64,000 bases of DNA, taken from contig JAJTWR010000260.1 in assembly GCA_021613335.1 (NCBI GenBank), positions 485,001 through 549,000 on the forward strand. Reading direction: 5' to 3'. Each line of letters starts with the position of its first letter. Positions within the stretch are counted from its first letter, which is position 1. This DNA is from Whitmania pigra (Eukaryota > Annelida > Clitellata > Hirudinida > Haemopidae). A model generated the notes under the pieces. It was given only the letters and a program-made list of their open reading frames with translations, had not been told where the DNA came from and did no database searches. A program made the position numbers and the translations under genes. Shown piece by piece: positions 40,306 to 51,801 of the stretch.

Positions 40306-43300
40306 ATGGCTTACAGAAATGATCAAACTCTACAAAAACAAGGTGTTTATAGTAGAGGTTAGCTTTTAATGCTGGTTTGAATTTGAGAAATTAAAAAGTT
40401 AAAAAGATGATTCCTACTTTGCAAATAAGCTTTTGAATTGTCTGTCTCATTTTGACAACTTTTTTTATCCCTCAAAATAATAAAATTTAACTTTAGCAAT
40501 TTAAAAATAAAAAAATATTTTATAAATGTCAAACAGAGTATCAAACAAGGCATGAAGAAAGAACCACTAGAATATCTTCATCTTCTGGACGCTCAACTCC
40601 AATATTTGCACCGAGTCCCTCAAGGGAGATTGTATGTTTCTTGTCAACATGTTATGTTTAAAATGTTTATAATATTTTCAATAATTTAAAAGTGTGAACA
40701 CTTCTTTATTTGATTTCCTCCAATACACAGTTAGAAATCCTTCAGTTTTTCTATTTATAAAAATTTGATTTTGAAAACATTCAAGCCATTTTTATTATGG
40801 ATTTCCAAATATGCATTTAAGAAGGATTTCTATTTTTAATGAAATAATTATTTTTAATGAATCAATTGTTTGATACTAGTGGCACAAATTAGTGGCTCAA
40901 AATCTATCAACCTTTATTTTTGTTTTAGTGGCTTAATTGTCTTATTTAAGATTTTATGCTAGTGATCATTTTAAAGTCATATTTTAAAAAAAATAAAATA
41001 AATAAAGCATCCCTAACTGAATTTTGAGGGATAAGTGTGGCTTTTGGTGATGCAAATTTTGATGAAAAATCTGTGTTTGATGTTATTAATGTTTAAAAGG
41101 AGTTATCAAACTTTTGTAGAATCCGACTTTAAAATGGAACGAATATCTGAGTTTATCTCAAAAACTTACGAGGTGGCTCAGAGATGCTATACTTGATCTC
41201 TCGCGGAGAGATTTCCCACAAACTCTTTCGGAAATGAAGGTCAGTCTGAAGATCTGTCTGTTGATTGATTAGATCTGTCTCGTTGATAAAATCAGTAAAG
41301 TTTTATAAAAGATTATCTTATAGACTTTTAACACCAGTGCTCTACCTTTTGTGTTCTCAGTGAAAACAAATGAATGAATGTGACTAATGAATGGCGAATT
41401 ATAATTAATTACCCTTACTATCACTCACTACCATCAGCTGGGTAAACTGAAGCCAGTTCACACTTCAGTCCCTTTGAGAAGTGACATGGCAAACAATTTG
41501 TAGGATGTTTGTGGACATAACGCCAACTTTTACTACAACAAGGACTCTCAAGTGGCTCTTTGCACAGACATTTAATTTATTGTTGTTGTTAATTCAAGGA
41601 TGTTGCTCAAGATTTTGAAAGATTTCGAATCAAAGATGTTGCCCAGAAGTCCCAAGAAAGATACCTCATTACAAACATTTTTGATGATCTTCAGGTTCAA
41701 TCACTTAAATAATTTGATTTAGAAAAGTAATTTTAATTTCATTGTAAGTTACCTTTAGTCATCCATAAGGTCTTTGAAACATTTGCAGAACACAAGACAA
41801 TTTCCAATAAAATCAGAACAGCACATCAATGAAGTGAACAAATTGTGGAATGAATTTGTCATGGCACTGCAGGAAAGAGATTCTGCTATTCACATTGAAC
41901 TCACAAGGCAGGGATTTTTGAAAAATGTTTTTGAGAATTGAATACTCAATTTTTCAATTGCAAATAATCAGCCTCTGTATAGTTGAGTATATGTAATTTA
42001 AAAGATTACATTTTTTATAAACAAAGTCAGGTAACAATAAATTACATAATATCTGCCACCATGTTTTGAATTAGATATTGTACATGTAAATTATCAGGTA
42101 TATGATTTTTTTTTTGTAGGATACAAAAAATGGATAATTTAATTGATAAAGTTCATTGGGAGTGCAACAAATGTCAAGATCTCTTGGACAGCATGGAAGC
42201 TAAAATGATGGTTGGATTATTTTAAATAGAAATCTGTATTTCTGATGGCACTGAATAACTAAATAATAAATATATTAAATCTTAATAATTTCAATAAATA
42301 TTGCCAACCTTTTCAATTAAATCAAGTAAATGAAGTAGAAATTGTAATTATAAATATTCTGTTAAAGGCTTTGAAGAAGTGGGGCTACAGTTCAAAATCT
42401 GCTCTGATGAATCTGAAGCAGCTTCAAAGCAGCATCGAGGAATCCTTCCAAGTGCTTTTCACTGACCTCCAGAAACTCCAGCATGGAGGACATCAAGATT
42501 TGAGTCAGATGGCAAAAAGGTCAGCCGATAATATGACTTATTAAACTAATTAGTTTAAACTTATTACATTAAACTTATTGTTACTTTTGTACTCATAACC
42601 ATTATTTATGCCTGTTAATATTTTAGATATTTTAGATTAAATGGTTCAATACTTCTAAATTAATCACTATTAAACTATTAAGCTTTAACAAGTTCATGTA
42701 GCAGCTTTTGAGTGAACTTGAGGCAGTCCACAATCTTGGTCCACATTAACAAATAGCATGCATTACAGCATTCAGTCACTTAGGAAGAGATACTCAAAGA
42801 ATAGGGATGCATTGATGAGTTACATGGAGTCTGGAAATTCATCTGATACTTCAGTGCATGAAGGTTCAGCTGAATTCTTGTCCAGCCATTTGCAGGACTG
42901 CTTCCAATGGCTGAAGGAGAAGGAGGTTGCATTTTTATTTTAAATTAAACAAGTAGAACTTGTTTCCCCTCTTTATCACCCTTTTCAAACCTATCATCTT
43001 TTAATTTGGTGTAAAGTAGAAATCTTATAATGTTAGCTTAATCTGTTGATATTAAATTTAATTTTTTTTATTAATATTAAGCTGTTATTAAAACAATTTT
43101 TCAGAGAGAAATGGAGAAAGCAGGATATGGAAGTGATTTAAGATCATCATTTGATTCGTTGGAGTTGCAGAAAAAATGGCAACAGGACATCAAAGAATTC
43201 CAGTCCTCCATTCAGGAATGCATAAATGCAAAGGTGTTTTGCATTGTCCATTTGAATTTAAATAATTCAGAGAATATTATTTTGTTGTTTGACATTGATT

Positions 43301-46300
43301 TTAATTCTTTTTCATTTTATTTCAGAAAAATGTTCCTCTTGCTCAGCATTCTCTTTACAATAAGCAACTTTCTCAGCTGGAACTTTTGTACATTCAACTT
43401 CAGGTTTTAAATAATTTTCAGTGTTTAATTACAACATTAAAAAATAATTAAATTATTTATAACAATTCCCATTTAATTGCATGGTAATTGCTCTATAAGT
43501 TGAACTTGTTTATGTGTGCATGAATAGCAAACATCTAAAATGAAGTGAAACAAAAAACTGAATTCTTAAAAACTTCAGAGCACCTCAAATTTCCGTCTGG
43601 CCAACCTTCGCTCCTTGGTTTCGTTTCTGAAGGACATCAGCTCGGAACTGGAGTGGATGAAGGAGAAAGAAGCACAAGCATCCGAATCTGTGTCGTCTGC
43701 CGATGTTTCATCAGATGGACTGGACAAATTCTATGTGAGTTTAAGTGGCATCGAGTTGTATCAATATAGATATGACATTTTTAATATTAATATTTTTAAA
43801 AACTACATTATTAAAAGAGAGATGAATATATAATAAGGTCATAGTTATAATGATGACAGTGAGGATCACTGCTTATCAGTGTTGTAAAAGTACTTTTTAG
43901 TAATTAGGCATTTCAGTAATTAGGTAAAAATACAAGTAATCCCTCAAAAATGTACTTAAGTAAAAGTAAAACATTACAGCAATTAAAAGTTACTTAGAAA
44001 GTAAAAAGTAAAAGTACTGATGCTGCCATTATTGTGATCATAAATAATTCCATATTATCCAAATGTTTATCAATTATTGTACTAACTGCTAGTACTTACA
44101 GTCATTAAGTAATTAAGCAATAACATTTCAACTAATGAAAGCGTTTTTATTCTTTATTTACAATCACAAATGTTTGTTAACTTTCAACATAACTAAGTTT
44201 TAATCTGACGGCTGCTCAATGTCAGACATGACTGGGGAACTGTTGTTTTGGTGAAATTTTCTTTTTCACTCTTGTGATCATTGTCTACCTTTCTCTAACA
44301 TGCACTTCTTGTCAACAATTCATATTTCGAAACATGTGCTGGATGCATGCATTCCATATATTTCTTCGAGTTTGATGATGAACCTTCCAATGCTGAACGT
44401 TTTTTTTTTGATTGCACAGTTTCAAACTTATATGATTTTGCTTCCTTTGATTAAAATCTGAACATTGTGATTAAATATGGCCATGCGTGCTCTCCGATGT
44501 CGTTCCTCTTATCATTGCTACCAATGTTCAAATTGGCTTCTGAGGATTCTGTACTGCAACATATATATTTATATAACATAACATAACAATTATTTATAGT
44601 GGCGAAGAAAACCTGGATCTGTGTAATAACCACTCTTTTTAGTCCTAATAAACAAATTTACTTAAGTAAATCTTAAATGCATCTACCATGTCTGCATGAA
44701 TGGTTTCTAGTTTATTCCATAAAGGACCACTTTATTAAAAAGCTTCGATATTATTAACCCACAAACTGTGATTTAACAAAAATGACCAATTTTTATTTTT
44801 TTTTAAATAAATTTTAAAATCAAATTCAACGGATTTATAATTTTATTTACTTTACTTTGTAACTCATTATGCTAAAAAAGTAACGAGGTAAAAGTATGAC
44901 CAAAAACAGTAATTTGTTACAAGTAAAAGTACAGAAAATTTTCTGTGATTGTTAAAAATAAAAATAAAAATTATAAAAAAGTAATTAATTACAGTATTGA
45001 ATTAAACGTAATTTGTTACAGCACAACACTGTTGCTTATAGTGGTACTTCCAGATTTGCATGTAATGATGACAGTGATGATCTTATTGAAATGTGTGATA
45101 ATGCATGTTATTGCCAAACGACATGATGTTGCTTATGATTTACATTAAGTGTGTAGTTTAGCTGGTGCTTCAGACAATTCTTACTTCTGAGTCAGTTAAT
45201 TTTGTAATTTTCCCATGTAAACCTCATTCTATTTGTGTAACACTTCTCATGTAACACCTCTAATTAATCTATCTTCAAGAATAACACATTTTCACATTCT
45301 TCCATGACAAATGGAAACTCTTAAAACTTAATAATATAATTATTGAATGTTATAATTAAAATAATGTAAAATAATCAATAATTATGAAACTCAAAGTTCA
45401 TTTTCTTTGTCAGGGTTTTGGAAGGGAGTTGAATGGACGAAACGACAAACACGCATCACTTCTGGAGAGGGGTGACAACCTCTTGAGGGACCAACATCCC
45501 GCATCAAATACAATTCAAGTAATGTTATTTTTGACACATTACTTTTGCTTAAAAGTTTGTTAATTGCATGGAAAAGGGGAATTATTAATGTCAGATAATA
45601 TGCCAAAGCTAATGTAATGCTTTATGACAGACGACGCAAAAAATGCTATTCATTGATTGATTCAATTTGTTACGAGCCATCACTAGGCATCAATTTAAAA
45701 TTTATTTTCTAAAATTTATTACCTGCTTAATGATGGCTTAATTATTACAAAAAAAATTTATTTCAAAAATAATTTATTTATTATTACATTGAATGCACAA
45801 ATAAGAACTATTGCTATTAACAATTTTTCAGTTTTTCTGCAATCTTCTTCAAGTCCAAAAAGCTTGGCTTATTCAACTCTCTCATTGTGTGGAGGTTCAC
45901 ATCAAAAATATCAAATCACATGAGCAGGTAGACAATATGCTATCTTTCTTAATTTCAATCATTATTGTGATGAGCTCTTGCAGCTAGACTTTAAAATTAT
46001 ATCTTATTAATTAATATGTAGTATGATTATAATTTTTATTTATAAATACTGTTTCATTGTTACATTATGCATAATGTTCTGATGTTATTAATAGTTCCAT
46101 GGTGAATTGGTGAAGACTGATAGGTGGCTGGTGAAACAATTGAATCTAATTGATGAATTATCTGATAAGCAAGTACTGAACGCTGATGAGGCCCAGAAGA
46201 TTGTTGATGTGTTCACGGTATAATTTTGTTCTTGCCTTTCTCTGACAAGTAAAGTTAATAAATATTTTTTTAACAGAGAGGAGTCCACAATTCAAGCATT

Positions 46301-49300
46301 AATAATAATTTACTCATTATTAGTTTAATGAAATTATTTTAAATTAAATCTTTATATTATTTTCATTCTATTTTATTGTTTTATTTAGTTTCAAAGCTTC
46401 ATAAGTAAGCACTAAATTATTAAATTAAGTATAAAATAAAATGCTTAAAAATTTTGAAAATCTCTAAAATGGTAAAACATGGTATTTGTTTCTGCAGGAG
46501 TTGAAAAAAACAACGCAACAATATGGGGAGGTGATTGACGTAATTGATCATCAGTCCACAGACATTCCTTCCATAAAAATCTCTTCAAAAAGCCTTCCTC
46601 CTAACTCCCTCATCAGGGCCTTGTGCTCCTATAAGATTTCAAATGTAGGTTGAAATGTCATATCTTTAAGTCTTAATATTGGTTTTCATAAAGGCTAAAT
46701 AATTAAATTATTTACATTTTCAAACAAAATGGTGAATATTTTTGTGACATTTTGCTGTTGTAGTTTTCAGTATCGGAGGGAGATATTTGCACTCTACTGA
46801 GTAATTCATTGTCCTCAAAGTGGAAAGTGAGAAATTCTGCAGGCCTTGAGGGAATTCTGCCCTCTCTTTGTTTTGTCGTCTGCACTCCAGATGAAGAGAC
46901 GTCTGCCTCTGTTTCAAGGTTGATGCTCTGCTTCTTATCAGTACATTTTAGAATAAACCATTCTAAGTTATTTATTCTGAGAGACTATTATTTTGTTTGT
47001 TATTTTAAGGATATTGAAGGAATTGAGAATAATTGTAACTTGCAGTGGCTCATTATTAAACTAAAATTTAATTATTGTACTTTGTTAAGTGAAGAAATGA
47101 ATTAAATAAACTGATCAATCATTAGCTGTTAAGATTCACAAATGATTCACAAAATGCTAAAACTTGTTTATTTTAGGTTAAGAAAGAATTACATTGAACT
47201 TACTGATAAAATGGAGAGTGTTCTATCAAGGATGTATAAGTGCCTTGCAGGCCATCTGATTCAACAGATAAAATCCCTGAATGCTTTAAAGGTAAATGCT
47301 TGAATGAAATATTGAACATGCTTTTAGCAACTGTAAACTCAGGGATTTTTAATTTAATAAATGGTCTGGAAACATTCAAAAGTAATGGTCACTAATTAAG
47401 TACATGAAATAATTTGAATTGTTTTGATTAAAAAAAAATCTTTGTGTTCTTATACATTGTTTCCTACAGTATCAGGAAATGCCACTCGAACAAAGGTCAT
47501 TACTAAGGAAGAACTTGAATGAAAGCAACAATTATCTGAAGAAAAATGTCAGAGATAGCAACATCTATGAGTCATTTCAGCGAGAGTTCAAGACCTGCCA
47601 ACAGGCACTTGATGATTTTGATCAGAGAGTCAACATCACTTGTAATTTTTACTTCTTGGCTGTAATATTTTATTAAATTGAATAATTTTTATAAATAAAC
47701 ATCTTTGTTTGCAAGAATTTAGTAATTCTAAAATATTGTCCCATTGAAACATATATATAATTTATAATTACATTTAAAATTTTGAAGATTCGAAGCCAAA
47801 CACTTCTGTCATCCTTTTGAACGAATTTGGGAAGCTATTGCAAACTATTGAAACTTTGGAGCATGAAACTAGTTTGAATTGCCAGACATCATTTTATCCT
47901 TCTGGTGAAAAACTTGAGCCTGCCAAGAAACAGCTAATAGTGAGTTGCCATTGCATTCCTTTTGTTTGTAAAATTGTATTTATTGACATGTTTTGTGACA
48001 TGTTTTTTTTTATTTCTTAAACCAAACATGGCTCCTGAAAATATGTTGGATTCTGGTGATGAGGATTTTATTTATTTAAAGGTTATCGAGACAAAGTTGA
48101 GGGAAGTTACAGATAATTTGGAAATTGGCAAACAGAAATACAACAGCATGAATTCCTCTCAGAGAACGGCAACGATCGAAGATATGTTCATCAAGTTACA
48201 GGAGAAGTTTCATGCTGTTTCTCAGATGCAAAAAACTTTGTCAAAGAGGTTTGAAACTAATTTTCTATTATAAAGATCTTCACTTATGCTGAATCATAAT
48301 GCATTTTTTGCTAAGGTTGGAATTAACAACAGAATTCATGCTAGGGAAGGCTAAGGCTGAAAGATTTCTGCATGAAATAGAAAATTCTGTTGCACAGTAT
48401 TCAAGTCTTTCATCAAATTTATCTCAAGTGGATGAAATTAGACATCACTTGCAGGTATGGAAAACTAACACAACCTCAAAAAGACTTTTTCGTAGATCCC
48501 GAGAGATGTAATATTCATATTTGTATTTGACAGAAACTTAAAAGTGAATTCCTGCAAAATCATGATCTTCTTGATAACCTGGAAATGATATCAAAGTCTC
48601 TCAGGCAGCTGAGTTCAAAGCCACATTCTACAGGGGCACTTTTGTACACTGATAGTCAATGCATTTCCAAAGATCTGAGCAACTTGAAATCTCATTGGGA
48701 TGATTTGCAGCAGACCATTATTCAGAGGTTTGACTGATGATTTCATTTGAAACAGCTGAGTTGGGTGTGCAAGGCATAGCTATGTATTGAAAATCTCAAA
48801 TTTAAAATTCAGCAGTTTATTCTTAAATATATTGAAAATTTCATTATTTTCTTGATAATTATTTAGTTTTGAGATTATTAAACAAAATATTTTTAAGCAA
48901 TTTTTTTTTTAATTTCAGAAAATTAGGTGTTGATCAGGCTTATGAAAATTTAAGGACTTACAAAGCTGAAGAAAGAACAGCGAATGATGTTCTTTCTGAT
49001 TATGAAAACTCTTTTAATAAGATTAGCCAAGATCCAACTATGGACTTAGTCAAGTCGACAGAAAATTTAATTGTGAGAAAAGTTTTGCAATTTTAGTTTC
49101 ATTGCTTATATGCTTGGGCCCTGTTTGTATATAGCAAATTTTTTGAGTGCCTTATGTATCTGAATAGGATGTGTAATGACTATTGCTTTGACTGCCATTT
49201 GTAACCCTGAGCCAATTCACACATTACAATATTATAAACATGATATTACATGGTAATGTAATATTAATTTGTTGTTTACCATTACTATTTCACAAATCAA

Positions 49301-50044
49301 TTTTTGTGTGATAAAAATTAAATTTGGAATATAATTTAAATTATTAATTTAAAACTTTTTTTCAGTCACTGTTTAAAAATGTGAAATCATTTCGATTTAA
49401 AATGGAGAGCTTAAACAAATGTTCTGGATTATTCTTGAAGGAAGCCAAGGTGAGATATGATTACATTGAATCTTCAATGCATCTTAGTTCCTACAAGATC
49501 CAATACACAAACTTTTTTAAAGCTACAATTGATTTTACTTGTTAAAATAGCCAGTTACTGATCTTTGTGTTTGTTAGCTGCATGTTCAGCAATCATTAGT
49601 ATTACATGTGCATGCAGGTTAGCTGAATGGGTAGCAGCAGTAATAACAACAGTCGTTTTGTGTCATGTTCGCAACATAGCATGCACTGCCAGGTAGGGGC
49701 GCTATATAAATTGCGGATCGATTAAGAAGTGCCTTCACATCCTACCGGGATACCTAAGGCACTCAACAAATATGATAAATACAAATACAAATGTAAAATC
49801 ATTATTCATCAGTTTTTAAAATATTATTAATATTGATTTGGCAATATTTTAGATGCATGAAAATGAGGTTGAACAACTCAAGAAGAATCTGGAGAAGAAA
49901 GTTTTACATGACAGGAGCCCCAAAGAATCTGTTACTGAGGAAATGAAGTCACTCAATGATAGATATGCCTTCCTTTTGGAGGCTTTGAAAACTAATCTGA
50001 CTTCTAGGAAACCTATCTTGGAGAAGCTCAAATGTTCATTTGTG
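40306..50044 (+). CDS. Plakin/spectraplakin gene, exons 1-25: plakin domain with spectrin repeats and SH3
   Basis: Exons: 40306-40342, 40537-40631, 41120-41239, 41599-41694, 41789-41907, 42120-42210, 42368-42519, 42769-42925, 43105-43233, 43326-43403, 43579-43734, 45414-45518, 45832-45927, 46095-46217, 46498-46644, 46764-46918, 47177-47291, 47470-47641, 47788-47939, 48082-48248, 48316-48454, 48534-48727, 48919-49072, 49366-49449, 49853-50044. Phases agree, giving residues 1-1075. The N-terminus (MAYRNDQTLQKQ) leads to a Ser-rich linker and then three-helix spectrin-type repeats (NEYLSLSQKLTRWLRDAI onward). The insert SLIRALCSYKISN / GDICTLLSN / SSKWKVRN / GLEGILPSLCFV at about 553-612 is the plakin SH3-like domain. 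Plakins tie cytoskeletal filaments to junctions and each other. No actin-binding CH domains precede it. Exon 5 seems to use a GC donor (41908). Confidence 0.85.
43877..45031. mobile_element. hAT-type element in a plakin intron
   Basis: The termini CAGTGTTGTAAAAG and CAGCACAACACTG are inverted repeats starting CAGTGTTGT. The flanks are CTGCTTAT (43869-43876) and TTGCTTAT (45032-45039), 7 of 8 identical. Sub-terminal regions repeat AAGTAAAAGTA-type motifs on both sides. No transposase frame was recognised, so it is a non-autonomous or heavily decayed member. It lies in intron 11 of the plakin gene. Confidence 0.8.
49617..49795 (+). mobile_element. tRNA-derived SINE in a plakin intron
   Basis: It begins GGTTAGCTGAATGGGTAGCA, comparable to GGATAGCCGAATGGGTTACG of the copy at 33597-33795. 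It has a box-B-like TGTTCGCAAC, shares GGCGCTATATAAAT, and ends in GGCACTCAACAAAT and an A-rich tail. A longer 3' part than in the other copy suggests a different subfamily. Confidence 0.7.
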
Positions 50045-51801
50045 GTAAGGGCTTTGTTTACCTGGCCTGAGATTAACAGTAATATTAAAATGAACTATGC
50101 ACTAAATATGAAACTTGGACCAATTTATTAATCGACTCCATTTTTGTGGAAAATCAACAAAAACTAAATTTATCTAGCATTAGGGATGGAGGACAGAAAT
50201 AGCAATAGTAATACAAGTAAAGTAAAATAATAAAATATCTAAACTGTGTTCTTACTTTGGGCTCCAGCAGAAGAAAATTACACAAATGTAACTGCTAACA
50301 GAAACATGACCCTCATTGAGTAAAATGTCAAAATGACCAAATACCACTTTATAGAACCTATCACTGGCTGCAACTTCATGTAACCAGTTGCTGCAAAGCA
50401 ATACATTTCAAGTTACACTTTTTAGTCATTTGTTTGGAAAAATTATGTCTTTGGAATTCTTTCAAATAAATTGTATTCATAGTGCATAAATAGATAAGAT
50501 AAATTTTTTATTCAAAAGTGATAGTTATGATATTAATAACAAGGATGACGCCATACATGTTACTTTCTTTAAAAGTTTCTCATTTTTATTTTTTGTCAAA
50601 ATCTTGCAAAAATTCTTCTGTCCATAATCTAAGTTCAGATAGATTGGTGACAATAAACTTCAAAGGTATCCACAAACTATAAATGGAAAACCTCTTTTGC
50701 ACAACCCTTCACTTCCATTTGAGTGGGTGACTCTCTTCAGTAGCATTCTGATTGTCAACATAGACCTTGATGATGTCAACCTGCCTGACTGGCAGGTTAT
50801 CAGTCTCATGTTGCTCCTGTCAAAAGTCAAGGCCATAATTCTTGCCTCAGAGTCATTCGAACCAGGCTGAACTGCAAACTTAAGGTGCTGAAAGTTATGA
50901 GCCCAAAACCAATCATAAATGTATAAGGACCCATCTCCACTTCCAGAAACAATGACATTGTTAATGTTGATGGTGAGTGAATTGATGGCATCGTGTTCTG
51001 AAATGTTTTGGATGAAAACACCTTCTGGAAGACTCCACTGTTTTATGTTGTCCGGAGATCCTGTGGCCATCATGTTCAGGTTGGGGGTGGAGTACGAGTG
51101 CCTTGACACTACTCTTGTCAGAGTCTTTCCTGCCACAATGTCCCAAAGGCAAACGATACTGTCATAGGATGAAGTGATGATCTGGGGTTCGCTGACCTGG
51201 CAACAGATTTTGGACACTGTGTTGGTTTGCCCTGTCAAACAGTGTGTCTGAACCCGGGTTCTCATATCCCATAGCCTAGCCATGGAATCTCTTCCACAAG
51301 TCACAAGGAATTCCAAAGGAGGATGGAGGTCCTTCCCATATACAGCACCGAGATGTCCATGATAATCCCTAATAACCTTGTTGTATTTGAGATCCCAGCA
51401 TTTGATCTGCTTGTCTTGAAAACACAAGAAAAGATAAGGCTGACAAATTCCTATTGCCTAACCTGTAACTGCATTGATGTGACCAGTCAGAGAGAGCTTG
51501 AGCTGCAGTGAGTTTAGACAATAAATACACCCCAACAAAAAAACACCACTAAATATTAATATATGTCCATGAAATTTTCCCTGATGCATGGAACACTTTT
51601 AGGGTTTGGGAACACAAAAGAGTTATATTTTAATTTTCGCCATAGATTTCGTTGGCACCCTAGGATACATGTACGAATTTATTAATCAACGCTATGTCAT
51701 CTCTCTAAGCTTACATTATAATGTATAAAGATATTTTAAGAGTGGAAACTCCTAGATAATGTGTAATGCTAATAGAATTATATTTCTATATTTATTTGCA
51801 G
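50045..51801. other. Plakin intron 25
   Basis: A long intron between the SH3/spectrin section and the giant plectin-repeat exon. It hosts the antisense PLRG1 pseudogene. Nothing else recognisable was found at 50045-50500 or 51515-51801. Confidence 0.7.
50660..51512 (-). pseudogene. PLRG1: Processed pseudogene of pleiotropic regulator 1 (WD40 splicing factor)
   Basis: The minus strand carries WD40 repeats nearly matching PLRG1, a component of the spliceosomal Prp19 complex. They include LKLSLTGHINAVTG, QPYLFLCFQDKQIKCWDL, KVIRDYHGHLGAVYG, SEPQIITSSYDSIVCLWDIV, ASGKT-like AGKT, GSPDNIKQW and AVQPGSNDSEARI. An in-frame stop replaces a residue just after INAVTG (near 51463). Part of the fifth repeat is missing after SRHSYS. 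The end is frame-shifted, with KVYVDNQNATEESHPLKWK then VQKRFS readable in another frame. It has no introns where the parent should have several, and it begins abruptly inside a WD repeat. This indicates a 5'-truncated retrocopy. AATAAA (50511-50506, minus) may mark its old tail. It lies antisense in plakin intron 25. Confidence 0.87.

Noticed and set aside
42700..42752. Possible plakin exon reading QLLSELEAVHNLG with acceptor and donor
   Set aside because: Its phase does not fit the preceding donor at 42520 (it gives a stop), whereas the exon at 42769 continues in frame. Treated as chance helical wording.
50919..51167. Plus-strand open frame inside the plakin intron
   Set aside because: Antisense shadow of the PLRG1 pseudogene; no plakin-like content.
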